From Gammaproteobacteria bacterium (GTDB lineage Bacteria; Pseudomonadota; Gammaproteobacteria; Ga0077536), in the NCBI GenBank assembly GCA_019747795.1, contig JAIEQK010000051.1:1-33426 (forward strand): 33,426 bases of DNA. The letters run 5' to 3'. Every line of letters starts with the position of its first letter. Position 1 is the first letter of the stretch. Positions 6,986 through 15,739 of the stretch are shown here, piece by piece. The position numbers and the translations under genes are program-made. Below the pieces are notes generated by a model, which saw nothing but the letters and a program-made list of their open reading frames with translations, had not been told where the DNA came from and did no database searches.

Positions 6986-7892
6986 GCGCCTCGCGCGCGT
7001 CGTCCGGCTGTGCCTGCTGCTGTGGTCGACCCTGTCGTGGGCGCTGGAGGACCCGGGCTGCACGCCGCTGGTTCGCGCCGCGCCGCGCACCGCAAGCGTC
7101 GCCCATCCGAGCGGTCTCCTGTGGCGGCTGACGCCCGCGCAGGGCGCGCCCAGCTACCTGCTCGGCACCATGCACATCGGCGATCCGCGTGTGATGCGCG
7201 TGATGGACATCGCCCGTCCGCAGTTCGACCAGGCCTCGCGCTTCGTGCTCGAGGTGGCGCTCGACGACGCGGCGCTGCGCGGGCTCGGTGAAGCGATGTT
7301 CTACCGAGATGGCCGGCGCCTCCGCGCGGTGGCCGGCGAGGCCCTGTTCGACGCGACCGAGGCGCGGCTCGCCGCGCACGGCATCGCCGGGCCGCTGGCC
7401 GACAGCATCAAGCCCTGGGCGGCCTTCACCACGCTCAGCATGCCGGCCGAGAGCGGCGCCGCGCTGCCGCTCGACCTGGCGCTGATGGCGGCCGCGCAGG
7501 CGGCGGGCAAGGACGTGGTGGGCCTGGAGAGCGTGGCGGAACAGGTCGCGGTGTTCGAGGGCGTGGCCGAGACCGACCAGGTGGAGATGCTGCGCGAGGT
7601 CGTGTGTCACTACGGCGTGTTCCAGGCGGAACTGGCCGAGATGATCGATGCCTACGTCGCGCGCGATCTTGCGGCGCTGGTCAGCCAGGCCGAGCGCTAC
7701 GCCAACGACGCCAAGGACGCGCTGATGGAACGCCTCCTGTTCGCGCGGAACGAGCGCATGGCCGCGCGCATCGCGCCGCTCGTCGACCAGGGGCAGGCCT
7801 TCATCGCCATCGGCGCGCTGCATCTGCCCGGCGAACGCGGCGTGCTCAGCCTGCTGGAGGCACGGGGTTACCGGGTCGAGCGGGTATACTGA
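6966..7892 (+). CDS. exported TraB/GumN (YbaP-like) family protein
   Basis: This 308-residue protein belongs to the TraB/PrgY/GumN family, a possibly metal-dependent hydrolase fold whose proteobacterial members have poorly known roles. Its paired GxxH motifs are present: GTMH at 67-70 and GALH at 283-286. A signal peptide is apparent ('VVRLCLLLWSTLSWA', cut near residue 26), so it should be periplasmic or membrane-associated. The ATG at 6966 lies inside the end of nagZ (20-nt overlap) and provides the signal peptide; the frame further upstream is only nagZ in another reading. Co-expression with nagZ is likely. Family membership is clear; the substrate is unknown. Confidence 0.88.
   Translation: MTAARRERLARVVRLCLLLWSTLSWALEDPGCTPLVRAAPRTASVAHPSGLLWRLTPAQGAPSYLLGTMHIGDPRVMRVMDIARPQFDQASRFVLEVALDDAALRGLGEAMFYRDGRRLRAVAGEALFDATEARLAAHGIAGPLADSIKPWAAFTTLSMPAESGAALPLDLALMAAAQAAGKDVVGLESVAEQVAVFEGVAETDQVEMLREVVCHYGVFQAELAEMIDAYVARDLAALVSQAERYANDAKDALMERLLFARNERMAARIAPLVDQGQAFIAIGALHLPGERGVLSLLEARGYRVERVY
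7885..7890 (+). promoter_or_regulatory. possible -10 element upstream of dapF
   Basis: TATACT at 7885-7890 matches five of six bases of the sigma-70 -10 consensus in an otherwise GC-rich context, 23 nt before the dapF ATG. It overlaps the last codons of the preceding gene. No good -35 partner is visible at the proper distance. Confidence 0.3.
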
Positions 7893-7913
7893 GCGCTCAG
7901 CCAGGACCCACCC

Positions 7914-8747
7914 ATGAAAATCCCCTTTGCCAAGATGCACGGGCTCGGCAACGACTTCGTCGTGCTCGATCAGCGCGCGCGTCACTACGGGCTCGCGCCT
8001 GAGCAGCTGGCGTTTCTGGCCGATCGGCACCTGGGCGTGGGCTGCGACCAGCTCCTGTCGCTCGAGCCGCCGCGCAACGCCGAGGCCGCCGTGCGCTACG
8101 TGATCTTCAACGCCGACGGTTCGCCCGCCGAGCACTGCGGCAACGGCGTGCGCTGCGTGGCGCGCTACCTGGATCTCCGCGGCGAGGTGCGGGGTGGACG
8201 GGTCGGCGTCGAGATCGGCGACGCGGTGTACGAACTCGCGGTGCTGGACAACGGCGACGTGCGCGTCGACATGGGCCGGCCGCGCTTCGCGCCGCGCGAC
8301 ATTCCGCTCGCGGCGGCAGCCGAGAGCGATCGCTATGCGCTCGACGCCGAGGGCCGCGCCTGGCAGTTCGGCGCGGTGTCCATGGGCAATCCACACGCGG
8401 TGTTCGAAGTGCCCGACACCGCCAGCGCGCCGGTCGCGACGCTCGGCCCGCTGCTGCAGGATCACCCGCTGTTCCCGCGCCGGGTGAACGTCGGCTTCAT
8501 GCAGGTCGAGGCCGCGGAGCGCATCCGTCTGCGGGTGTTCGAGCGCGGCGTGGGCGAGACCCGCGCCTGCGGCACCGGCGCTTGCGCGGCGGTGGCGGTC
8601 GGTCGAAGATGGGGCCGGCTCGCGCCCGAGGTCGAGGTGCTGCTCACTGGCGGACGTCTCACCATCGCCTGGGACGGACAGCCCGACCATTCGCTGTGGA
8701 TGACCGGTCCCGCCACGTTCGTCTTTGAAGGAACCATCGATCTATGA
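7914..8747 (+). CDS. dapF: diaminopimelate epimerase
   Basis: DapF interconverts LL- and meso-diaminopimelate in the cytoplasm, the last step before lysine formation and the source of meso-DAP for peptidoglycan. The 277-residue protein begins 'MKIPFAKMHGLGNDFVVLD', the standard family start. It carries both catalytic cysteines, Cys75 in 'EHCGNGVRC' and Cys219 in 'ACGTGACAAV', which are the acid/base pair. The 'GNPHAVF' substrate loop is also present. The length is normal. It follows the TraB-family gene by 21 nt and overlaps the DUF484 gene (ATGA), reproducing the dapF-DUF484-xerC order common in gammaproteobacteria. Confidence 0.98.
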   Translation: MKIPFAKMHGLGNDFVVLDQRARHYGLAPEQLAFLADRHLGVGCDQLLSLEPPRNAEAAVRYVIFNADGSPAEHCGNGVRCVARYLDLRGEVRGGRVGVEIGDAVYELAVLDNGDVRVDMGRPRFAPRDIPLAAAAESDRYALDAEGRAWQFGAVSMGNPHAVFEVPDTASAPVATLGPLLQDHPLFPRRVNVGFMQVEAAERIRLRVFERGVGETRACGTGACAAVAVGRRWGRLAPEVEVLLTGGRLTIAWDGQPDHSLWMTGPATFVFEGTIDL

Positions 8748-9451
8748 CCCTGCCCGGCCACACCGAAGGCCTCGCCACCGCCGTCGAGCCGCGCGCGGTG
8801 ATGGATTTTCTCGCCGCCAACCCGACCTTTCTCGATCAGCATCCGGATCTCCTCCGCCAGCTCAGCATTCCGCATGGGAGCGGCGATGCGGTTTCGCTGC
8901 TCGAGCGCCAGGTGGTGGTGCTGCGCGAGGACAACGCGCGCCTGCGCCAGCAGCTCGACTCGCTGCTCCGCCACGCGCGCAGCAACGAACTGCTGACGCG
9001 GAAGATTCACGCCCTGGTGCTGACGCTCATGAACGCGGTCGGACCGCAGGCGGTGTTCGCGAGTCTGGAGCGCGGTCTGTGCGCGGACTTCGGCGCGGAC
9101 CGGGTAACGAGCCTGGTGTTCGCGCCGTCGGCCGCGGTCGACGCGCAGGATCTCGCGCCCTTCGTCGGCGTCGACTCGCCGCTGCGCGCGGCCTTCGATG
9201 CCCTGCTCATCGCCGGCGCCTCGGTGTGCGGACCCCTGGCCCCGGACCAGGCGCGCGCGGTGGCGGAGGACTTCCAGGGCTCGGCGGTGATCCTGCCGCT
9301 CAAGGGGCGCGGCTGGGACGGCGTGGTGATCTGCGCGAGCGCGGACCAGCACCGCTACTCGGCCGACATGGGGACCGAACTCCTCGACTACCTGCGCGAG
9401 GTGGCGACCCTGGTGATCGATCCGTGGGTGAAACGCAGTCCGCGTCCCTGA
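8744..9451 (+). CDS. DUF484 family protein (GAF-like)
   Basis: This 235-residue protein matches DUF484, a family found almost always between dapF and xerC. Its biochemical role is unknown. The N-terminal signature 'VMDFLAANPTFLDQHPDLL' is characteristic. It is followed by a heptad-rich helix ('LLERQVVVLREDNARLRQQL', roughly residues 46-70) that should form a coiled coil. The remaining ~150 residues look like a GAF-type alpha/beta domain. The start overlaps dapF (ATGA), and the end overlaps the xerC start by 28 nt, so the three genes are probably translated in a coupled fashion. There is no signal peptide. Confidence 0.88.
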   Translation: MTLPGHTEGLATAVEPRAVMDFLAANPTFLDQHPDLLRQLSIPHGSGDAVSLLERQVVVLREDNARLRQQLDSLLRHARSNELLTRKIHALVLTLMNAVGPQAVFASLERGLCADFGADRVTSLVFAPSAAVDAQDLAPFVGVDSPLRAAFDALLIAGASVCGPLAPDQARAVAEDFQGSAVILPLKGRGWDGVVICASADQHRYSADMGTELLDYLREVATLVIDPWVKRSPRP

Positions 9452-10353
9452 CCCCGGCGCAGGCCGCGCGCCGCGCCGCCTGCGAGGACTTCCTGCGCAC
9501 CCTGGCCGGGCGCTCGGCCCATACCCGCGCGGCCTACGCGCGCGATCTCCTGCAGTTCACGCAGTGGCTCGAGGGGCGCGGCATCGATGACTACCAGGCC
9601 ATCGACAGCCATTGCCTGCGCGCCTACGTCGCCGACCGGCATCGCGACGGCCTCGGCGGCACGTCCCTGGCCCGCGCGCTGTCCGCGCTGCGCGCCTGGT
9701 TCAAGCACCTCGGCGCGCAGGGCCTGATCGGCGCCAACCCGGCTCACGGCCTGCGACCGCCGAAGTCGCCACGCCGCCTGCCACGCACCCTGGACGTCGA
9801 CCAGGTGACCCGCGTGCTGGAACAGGACGTAGAAAGCGTGCTGGCGATGCGCGATCGCGCCATGTGGGAGACGCTCTACTCGAGCGGCTTGCGCGTGTCG
9901 GAACTGGTGGGGCTCGATCTCGCCAGCCTCGACCTGCGGTCGGCGGAGGCACGGGTGCTCGGCAAAGGGCGCAAGGAGCGCGTGGTGCCCGTGGGGCGCC
10001 ACGCAGTCGAGGCGCTCACGGCGTGGCTCGCGCGGCGCCACGAACTCGCGCGGGCCGAGATGCCGGCGGTATTCGTCAATCATCGTGGTGGCCGGCTCAC
10101 CACGCGGGGGGTGCAGCAGCGCCTCGCGCGCTGGTGCGTGACCCAGGGACTCGATCTCAGTCTGCATCCGCACATGCTGCGTCATTGCTTCGCTTCGCAC
10201 CTGCTGGAATCCTCGGGCGACCTGCGCGCCGTGCAGGAGCTGCTCGGCCACGCCAACATCTCCACCACGCAGATCTACACCCACCTCGATTTCCAGCGCC
10301 TCGCCCAGGTCTACGATGCGAGCCACCCGCGGGCGCGTCGCCGCTCCGGGTAA
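9424..10353 (+). CDS. xerC: tyrosine recombinase XerC
   Basis: XerC acts with XerD at the dif site to resolve chromosome dimers. The 309-residue reading uses GTG at 9424 (start '[17 protein letters not shown]'), which overlaps the DUF484 gene by 28 nt. Longer in-frame extension upstream is only a shadow of that gene. The N-terminal SAM-like DNA-binding domain covers about residues 18-105 ('[20 protein letters not shown]'). The catalytic domain contains Arg157 in 'SSGLRVSEL', Lys in 'GKGRKER', the '[12 protein letters not shown]' box (His and second Arg), the '[15 protein letters not shown]' box and the nucleophile Tyr285. Its position after dapF-DUF484 separates it from XerD or an integron/phage integrase. 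Confidence 0.96.
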   Translation: MGETQSASLTPAQAARRAACEDFLRTLAGRSAHTRAAYARDLLQFTQWLEGRGIDDYQAIDSHCLRAYVADRHRDGLGGTSLARALSALRAWFKHLGAQGLIGANPAHGLRPPKSPRRLPRTLDVDQVTRVLEQDVESVLAMRDRAMWETLYSSGLRVSELVGLDLASLDLRSAEARVLGKGRKERVVPVGRHAVEALTAWLARRHELARAEMPAVFVNHRGGRLTTRGVQQRLARWCVTQGLDLSLHPHMLRHCFASHLLESSGDLRAVQELLGHANISTTQIYTHLDFQRLAQVYDASHPRARRRSG

Positions 10354-10399
10354 GGCCATCGTGTACAATCGCCGCCTGACCGCCGGAAACCCTTCGAAC

Positions 10400-10933
10400 G
10401 TGCTGCACGGAACCACCATCCTGTCTGTCCGCCGCGGGCGCGACGTCGTCATCGGCGGCGACGGCCAGGTGTCGATGGGCGACACCATCCTCAAGGGCAA
10501 CGCGCGCAAGGTGCGGCGTCTGTACCAGGAGCAGGTCATCGCCGGTTTCGCCGGCGGCACCGCCGATGCCTTCACCCTGTTCGAACGCTTCGAGGGCAAA
10601 CTCGAAGAGCATCGCGGCAACCTGCTGCGCGCCGCGGTGGAATTGGCCAAGGACTGGCGCACCGATCGCATGCTGCGTCGGTTGGAGGCCATGCTCGCGG
10701 TCGCCAACCGCGATCACTCGCTGATCATCTCCGGCACCGGCGACGTCATCGAGCCCGAGCACGACATCATCGCCATCGGCTCCGGTGGCGCCTATGCGCG
10801 CGCCGCGGCGCGCGCGCTGCTGGCCGAGACCAGCCTGTCGCCGGAGGCCATCGTGCGCCGTGGGCTCGCCATCGCCGGCGAGATCTGCGTCTACACCAAC
10901 GACCACGTCACCCTCGAGAGCCTGACCGGCTGA
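10400..10933 (+). CDS. hslV: ATP-dependent protease subunit HslV
   Basis: HslV is the threonine peptidase of the HslVU protease, a two-ring dodecamer capped by HslU. The conserved mature N-terminus 'TTILSVRRG' supplies the catalytic Thr once the short leader is removed. '[20 protein letters not shown]' and '[17 protein letters not shown]' are typical, as is '[19 protein letters not shown]'. With GTG at 10400 the product is 177 residues, with leader M-L-H-G before the Thr, close to the M-x-x-x-H-G leaders of related proteins. An alternative GTG at 10361 has a better Shine-Dalgarno (AAGG, 5 nt away) and would give a 17-residue leader. An ATG at 10316 lies within xerC. hslU follows after 10 nt. 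Confidence 0.96.
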   Translation: MLHGTTILSVRRGRDVVIGGDGQVSMGDTILKGNARKVRRLYQEQVIAGFAGGTADAFTLFERFEGKLEEHRGNLLRAAVELAKDWRTDRMLRRLEAMLAVANRDHSLIISGTGDVIEPEHDIIAIGSGGAYARAAARALLAETSLSPEAIVRRGLAIAGEICVYTNDHVTLESLTG

Positions 10934-10943
10934 GCGCGCCACC

Positions 10944-12278
10944 ATGGGCATGAGCACCCTCACCCCGCAGGAGATCGTCGAACAGCTCGACAAGCACATC
11001 GTCGGGCAGGCCGAGGCCAAGCGCGCGGTCGCGATCGCGCTGCGCAACCGCTGGCGTCGCGCCCAGGTGGAACCCGGGCTGCGCAACGAGATCACGCCCA
11101 AGAACATCCTGATGATCGGGCCGACCGGTGTCGGCAAGACCGAGATCGCGCGGCGTCTCGCGCGCCTCGCCGGCGCACCCTTCATCAAGATCGAAGCGAC
11201 CAAGTTCACCGAGGTCGGCTACGTCGGCCGTGACGTCGACTCGATCATCCGCGACCTCGCCGACATCGCGGTCAACATGGAACGCGAAGCCGCGATGGGG
11301 CAGGTGCGCGCCCTGGCCGAGGACGCCGCCGAGGAGCGCCTGCTCGACGTGCTGCTGCCCGGGCCGCGCACTTTCGGCGAGCCCGCCTCGCAGGACGACA
11401 CCTCGGCGACCCGCCAGCGCTTCCGCAAGATGTTGCGCGAGGGCAAGCTGGAGGATCGCGAGGTGGAGATCGAGGTCGCCACGCCCAATGTCGGGGTAGA
11501 GATCATGTCGCCGCCCGGCATGGAGGAGATGACCAGCCAGCTGCGCGGCATGTTCCAGAACCTGTCGGCCGGGCGCAAACGCAGCCGGCGCGTGCAGATC
11601 GCCCAGGCGCGCAAGCTGCTGGTCGAGGAAGAGGCCGCCAAGCTCATCAACGAAGAAGACCTGCGCGTGCGCGCGCTCGACAACCTCGAGCAGAACGGCA
11701 TCGTGTTCTTGGACGAGATCGACAAGGTCGCGAAACGCTCCGACACCCATGGTCCGGACGTCTCGCGCGAAGGCGTGCAGCGCGATCTCCTGCCGCTGGT
11801 GGAGGGCTGCTCGATCAGCACCAAGCACGGCATGGTGAAGACCGATCACGTGCTCTTCATCGCCTCGGGTGCGTTCCACTTCGCCAAGCCCTCGGATCTC
11901 ATCCCTGAACTGCAGGGACGTCTGCCGAACCGCGTCGAACTCGCGCCCCTCACGGTCGAGGACTTCGTGCGCATCCTCACCGAACCCGACGCGTCGCTCA
12001 CGCGCCAGTACAAGGCGCTGCTCGCGACCGAGAACGTCGCGCTCGACTTCACCGCCGACGGCGTCGCGCGCATCGCCGAAATCGCCTGCTCGATCAACGA
12101 GCGCAGCGAGAACATCGGCGCGCGGCGTCTGCACACGGTGATGGAGAAGCTCCTGGAGGCGGTGTCCTTCACCGCCCCCGGGCTGGACGGCCAGCACCTG
12201 GTCGTCGACGCCGACTACGTCAATCGTCACATCGGCCGCCTGGTGGCGGACGACAACCTGGCCAAGTACATCCTCTGA
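10944..12278 (+). CDS. hslU: ATP-dependent protease ATPase subunit HslU
   Basis: HslU is the AAA+ unfoldase that feeds substrates into HslV. The 444-residue protein begins '[20 protein letters not shown]'. It shows Walker A GPTGVGKT at 59-66, the substrate-gripping pore loop GYVG at 92-95, and Walker B with Asp257-Glu258 ('IVFLDEIDK'). The family-specific intermediate domain lies between about residues 110 and 240. Sensor and arginine-finger regions follow ('[11 protein letters not shown]', '[16 protein letters not shown]'). It ends in 'LAKYIL', the C-terminal tail that docks into HslV pockets. The length is normal. The gene sits 10 nt after hslV, and the DUF971 gene starts one base after its stop. 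ATG at 10950 (Met3) is a possible alternative start. Confidence 0.98.
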   Translation: MGMSTLTPQEIVEQLDKHIVGQAEAKRAVAIALRNRWRRAQVEPGLRNEITPKNILMIGPTGVGKTEIARRLARLAGAPFIKIEATKFTEVGYVGRDVDSIIRDLADIAVNMEREAAMGQVRALAEDAAEERLLDVLLPGPRTFGEPASQDDTSATRQRFRKMLREGKLEDREVEIEVATPNVGVEIMSPPGMEEMTSQLRGMFQNLSAGRKRSRRVQIAQARKLLVEEEAAKLINEEDLRVRALDNLEQNGIVFLDEIDKVAKRSDTHGPDVSREGVQRDLLPLVEGCSISTKHGMVKTDHVLFIASGAFHFAKPSDLIPELQGRLPNRVELAPLTVEDFVRILTEPDASLTRQYKALLATENVALDFTADGVARIAEIACSINERSENIGARRLHTVMEKLLEAVSFTAPGLDGQHLVVDADYVNRHIGRLVADDNLAKYIL

Positions 12279-12279
12279 C

Positions 12280-12645
12280 ATGTCCACCCATCTGCCGACC
12301 GACATTCGTCTGCACCAGCAGTCGCGCAAGCTCGAGCTCTGCTTCGAGGACGGCAAGACCTTCATGCTGCCCTGTGAATACCTGCGCGTGCATTCGCCCT
12401 CCGCGGAAGTGCGTGGCCACAGCCCCGAACAGGCGGTCCTGCAGGTGGGCAAGGAAGACGTCAACATCACCGCCATCGAGGCGGTCGGCAACTACGCCAT
12501 CAAGCTCGTCTTCAGCGACGGTCACGACACGGGTCTGTATGCCTGGGACTACCTCTACGAACTCGGCGCGCGCCAGGCGGAGTACTGGCAGCGCTACCTG
12601 GCCGCGCTCGCGGCCGCGGGCGTGACGCGCCGCGCGGACGGCTGA
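12280..12645 (+). CDS. DUF971 (gamma-butyrobetaine hydroxylase N-terminal-like) protein
   Basis: This 121-residue protein consists of a single DUF971/GBBH-like N-terminal domain. In eukaryotes the same module sits at the front of gamma-butyrobetaine hydroxylase. Stand-alone bacterial copies have an undefined role and commonly lie between hslU and ubiE, as here. Diagnostic strings are 'IRLHQQSRKLELCFEDGKTF', 'LRVHSPSAEVRGH' and 'IEAVGNYAIKLVFSDGHDTG', then 'YAWDYLYELG'. It begins one base after the hslU stop and ends one base before the GTG of ubiE, so all three are probably one transcript. It is cytoplasmic by composition. Confidence 0.9.
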   Translation: MSTHLPTDIRLHQQSRKLELCFEDGKTFMLPCEYLRVHSPSAEVRGHSPEQAVLQVGKEDVNITAIEAVGNYAIKLVFSDGHDTGLYAWDYLYELGARQAEYWQRYLAALAAAGVTRRADG

Positions 12646-12646
12646 C

Positions 12647-13408
12647 GTGACCACGGACGGGCAGGACGACGGCGAGAGCCTGTTCGGCTACGAGCGGGTC
12701 GCGCCTGGCACCAAGACCGCGCGCGTGCGCCGGGTGTTCGACGCGGTCAGCCCGCGCTACGACTTGATGAACGACCTGATGTCCGCGGGCCTGCACCGTC
12801 TGTGGAAGCGCTTCGCGGTCGATCTCCTGAAACTCAGGCCTGGCCACGTGGTGCTGGATCTCGCCGGCGGCACGGGCGACATCGCGCGCCTGCTGGCCAG
12901 GCGTTTTCCCGGTCGGAACCAGGTGCTGGTGAGCGACATCAACGCGCAGATGCTGTGGCGCGGACGCGACCGCAGTCTCGATGCCGGCGTGGTCGAGGGC
13001 GTGGAGTACGTGCAGGCAAATGCCGAGGCGCTGCCCTTCGCGAGCGGCAGCATCGATCGCGTGACGATGGGTTTCGGCCTGCGCAATGTCACCCACAAGC
13101 AGGCCGCGCTCGGCGAGATCGCGCGCGTGCTCCGGCCGGGCGGCCGGCTGGTGGTGCTGGAATTCTCCGCGGTGAAGTCGCCGCTCCTGGCGCGCGCCTA
13201 CGATGCGTACTCGTTCCAGGTGCTGCCGCGTCTCGGCCAGCTGGTGGCGGGCGACGGCGACAGCTACCGCTATCTCGCCGAGTCCATCCGTGTGCACCCC
13301 GACCAGGAGGCGCTCAAGTTCATGATGGAGCGCGCCGGCTTCGAAGACGTGCGCTATCACAACCTGCTGGCCGGCGTGGTCGCCGTGCACGCGGGCTGGA
13401 AGTTCTGA
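12647..13408 (+). CDS. ubiE: UbiE methyltransferase (ubiquinone/menaquinone C-methylation)
   Basis: UbiE is a class I SAM-dependent methyltransferase that C-methylates the ring of 2-polyprenyl-6-methoxy-benzoquinol (ubiquinone path) or demethylmenaquinol. The 253-residue product starts at GTG 12647. It contains 'VFDAVSPRYDLMNDLMSAGL' (family signature 1), the SAM-binding 'LDLAGGTGD' at 70-78, and 'GFGLRNVTHKQAALGEIARV' (signature 2). It ends 'GVVAVHAGWKF', as in E. coli UbiE. The length is normal. It is followed after one base by ubiJ and then ubiB, the classical ubiEJB operon. Confidence 0.98.
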   Translation: MTTDGQDDGESLFGYERVAPGTKTARVRRVFDAVSPRYDLMNDLMSAGLHRLWKRFAVDLLKLRPGHVVLDLAGGTGDIARLLARRFPGRNQVLVSDINAQMLWRGRDRSLDAGVVEGVEYVQANAEALPFASGSIDRVTMGFGLRNVTHKQAALGEIARVLRPGGRLVVLEFSAVKSPLLARAYDAYSFQVLPRLGQLVAGDGDSYRYLAESIRVHPDQEALKFMMERAGFEDVRYHNLLAGVVAVHAGWKF

Positions 13409-13409
13409 C

Positions 13410-14054
13410 GTGGCCGAGGCGCGCGGCGACTTCACCGATCCGCTGCTCGAGCGCGCGGAGCGGTTGATCTCCGCCGCCGTGTCGCGGCTCCTGAAGACCC
13501 ACCCCGACACCGCCGAGCGCCTCGCCGGGCTCGAAGGCCAGGTCATCGAGGTGGCGCTGCGCGACGGCTCGCGCAGCGTCTACGCCTTTCCCGGCGCCGA
13601 GGGCGTGCGCCTGAAGCGTCGTCATGCCGGCCCGGTGGCGGTCAAGGTGAGCGGTCGGTTGTCGGACTTCCTGGCCTATGCGCGCGCCAGCCGGCGCGGC
13701 GAGACGCTCGGCGCCGGGCGCATCGAGATCATGGGCGACCTGGCCGTCGCGCAGCGCGTGCAGGGCCTGCTCGCCGAGCTGCGCATCGACTGGGAAGAGC
13801 TGCTGTCGCGGCTGGTGGGCGACGTGCCTGCCCACCAGGTCGGCCGCGCGGCGCGCGCGCTGCTCGCTTTCGGGCGGGAAGCGCTCGGCAAGCTCGAACG
13901 CGATACCGCCGAGTACCTGAAGCACGAACTCAGGCTCGCCGTGGAACGCGACGAGGTGGAGCGTTTCGGCCGCGACGCGTTTCGGCTCGCCGATGACGTG
14001 GATCGTCTGGAGGCGCGCCTGCGCCGCCTCGCCGAGCGCCGCGGCCGGCGATGA
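13410..14054 (+). CDS. ubiJ: ubiquinone biosynthesis accessory factor UbiJ
   Basis: UbiJ is a lipid-binding assembly factor of the cytoplasmic ubiquinone-synthesis complex, needed with UbiK for the ring-modifying steps. The 214-residue protein starts at GTG 13410. An SCP2-like domain covers about residues 20-125 ('VSGRLSDFLAYARAS', 'GRIEIMGDLAVAQRVQGLL'). A helical, charged C-terminal region follows ('ELRLAVERDEVERFGRDAF'), probably a coiled coil that contacts UbiK. It is sandwiched between ubiE (1-nt gap) and ubiB (ATGA overlap), which is its normal place. The assignment rests on domain pattern plus position. Confidence 0.92.
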   Translation: MAEARGDFTDPLLERAERLISAAVSRLLKTHPDTAERLAGLEGQVIEVALRDGSRSVYAFPGAEGVRLKRRHAGPVAVKVSGRLSDFLAYARASRRGETLGAGRIEIMGDLAVAQRVQGLLAELRIDWEELLSRLVGDVPAHQVGRAARALLAFGREALGKLERDTAEYLKHELRLAVERDEVERFGRDAFRLADDVDRLEARLRRLAERRGRR

Positions 14055-15736
14055 TCCTGCTGCCGCGTTTCGTTCGGGTGCTCGCCATCCAGCGCGTGCT
14101 CATCCGCCACGGCTTCGACGAGCTCATCCTCTCCACGCCGGCCTTCCGCTCGGTCGGCTTCCTGCTCTACCTGTTGCCCTGGAACTGGCGCCGGCGGCAG
14201 TACCTGCCGCGCGCCCAGCGGCTGCGCGCGGTGCTCGAGGATCTCGGCCCGCTGTTCGTGAAGTTCGGGCAGATCCTGTCCACGCGCCGCGACCTCTTGA
14301 ACGACGAGTTCGCCGGCGAACTGGCCAAGCTGCAGGACCACGTGCCGCCCTTTCCGGGGCGCCAGGCGCGCGCGATCTGCGAGAAGGCCTACGGGCAGCC
14401 GCTGGACAGGATGTTCGCGGCGTTCGACGAGAACCCGCTGGCCTCGGCGTCCATCGCCCAGGTGCATGCCGCGCGCCTGCTCGACGGGCGCGAAGTGATC
14501 GTGAAGGTGGTGCGCCCGAACCTGCGCCAGACCATCGACCAGGACATCAGGCTCATGTACCTGCTGGCCGACGCCGTCGAGCGGCTGTGGCCGCGTGGGC
14601 GACGCCTGAACCCGAGCATCGTGGTGGCGGAGTTCGAGAAGACCCTGCTCGATGAGCTCGACATGATGCGCGAGGCGGCCAACTGCTCGCAGCTCCGCCG
14701 CAATTTCGCCGATTCGGATCGCATGTACGTGCCGGAGGTGTTCTGGGACTTCACGCGCGAGAACGTGCTGGTCATGGAGCGCGTGTCGGGCCTGCACATC
14801 GCCGATGTCGCCGGTCTCGCGCGCGCCGGCATCGATCTCAAGTCGCTCGCCGAGCAGGGCGTGGAGCTGTTCTTCACCCAGGTGTTCCGCGATCACTTCT
14901 TCCACGCCGACGTGCATCCCGGCAACCTGTTCATCCTGCCGAGCGAAGGCGGACAGCCGCCGCGCTTCGCGCCGGTCGATTTCGGCATCATGGGATCCTT
15001 GAGCGAGTTCGATCAGCGCTACCTGGCCGAGAACTTCTCCGCGTTCCTCAATCGCGACTACCGGCGCGTGGCCGAACTGCACGTGGAGTCGGGCTGGGTG
15101 CCGGCGCACACCCGCGTGGACGAGTTCGAATTCGCGATCCGCGCGGTGTGCGAGCCGATCTTCGACCGGCCGATGAAGGACATCTCGGTCGGCAACCTGC
15201 TGCTGCGCCTGTTCCAGACCGCGCAGCGCTTCGAGATGGAAATCCTGCCGCAGCTCCTCCTGCTGCAGAAGACGCTCGTGAATGTCGAGGGCATCGGCCG
15301 CCAGCTCTATCCCGATCTCGACCTGTGGCGCGCGGCGCGGCCCTCGCTCGAGAAGTTCATGCTGGAGCGGGTGGGCGTGCGGCGCCTGTTCAGCGCCTTC
15401 ACGGCCACCGTGCCGCACTGGCTGGATCGCCTGCCGGAGTTGCCCATGTTGACCGTCGAAGTGCTGGACCAGCTGAAGAGCGGACGGCTCAAGGTGCAGA
15501 CCACCGACCCGAAGCTGGACGAGATCCGCCTCGAGATCCGCAACTTCCAGCGGCGCATGGTGCTCGCGCTGATCGGCACGGGCTGCGTGGTCTGCACCGC
15601 CATCCTGCTGTCGGTGAAGGGCTCCGCCACCACCCAGGTGGGGCCGTTGCCGCTCGGCGTGTGGCTTGTCGGCGCGCTGGGCGCGCTGGCCGCCTTCCTG
15701 TCGCTGAAGCCGCGCGCGAAACGCGGGCATCGCTGA
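14051..15736 (+). CDS. ubiB: UbiB, atypical kinase-like ubiquinone biosynthesis regulator
   Basis: UbiB (ABC1/ADCK/COQ8 family) is a membrane-anchored atypical kinase/ATPase that supports ubiquinone synthesis. The 561-residue protein has the family's KxGQ motif (KFGQ, residues 71-74) and the Ala-rich nucleotide loop 'ASASIAQVHA' at 131-140. A catalytic 'FFHADVHPGNLFIL' stretch follows, then 'APVDFGIMG' with the metal-binding Asp. Two C-terminal transmembrane helices follow around residues 505-550 ('MVLALIGTGCVVCTAILLSV', 'LGVWLVGALGALAAFLSL'). The length matches E. coli UbiB (~546). The start overlaps ubiJ (ATGA). It ends four bases before a REP-like inverted repeat that may terminate the transcript. 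Confidence 0.97.
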   Translation: MILLPRFVRVLAIQRVLIRHGFDELILSTPAFRSVGFLLYLLPWNWRRRQYLPRAQRLRAVLEDLGPLFVKFGQILSTRRDLLNDEFAGELAKLQDHVPPFPGRQARAICEKAYGQPLDRMFAAFDENPLASASIAQVHAARLLDGREVIVKVVRPNLRQTIDQDIRLMYLLADAVERLWPRGRRLNPSIVVAEFEKTLLDELDMMREAANCSQLRRNFADSDRMYVPEVFWDFTRENVLVMERVSGLHIADVAGLARAGIDLKSLAEQGVELFFTQVFRDHFFHADVHPGNLFILPSEGGQPPRFAPVDFGIMGSLSEFDQRYLAENFSAFLNRDYRRVAELHVESGWVPAHTRVDEFEFAIRAVCEPIFDRPMKDISVGNLLLRLFQTAQRFEMEILPQLLLLQKTLVNVEGIGRQLYPDLDLWRAARPSLEKFMLERVGVRRLFSAFTATVPHWLDRLPELPMLTVEVLDQLKSGRLKVQTTDPKLDEIRLEIRNFQRRMVLALIGTGCVVCTAILLSVKGSATTQVGPLPLGVWLVGALGALAAFLSLKPRAKRGHR

Positions 15737-15739
15737 CCC

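Noticed and set aside
6915-8690. 591-residue minus-strand open frame opposite nagZ, the TraB-family gene and dapF
   Set aside because: Spans three well-supported plus-strand genes; the composition is typical of an antisense shadow.
9424-10353. Tyrosine recombinase as sign of an integrated mobile element
   Set aside because: It sits in the conserved dapF-DUF484-xerC order with standard XerC motifs, so it is the housekeeping recombinase.
13676-15730. 684-residue open frame on the minus strand opposite ubiJ/ubiB
   Set aside because: It is the antisense shadow of ubiB in very GC-rich DNA, with His/Arg/Gln-rich low-complexity translation and no domain.
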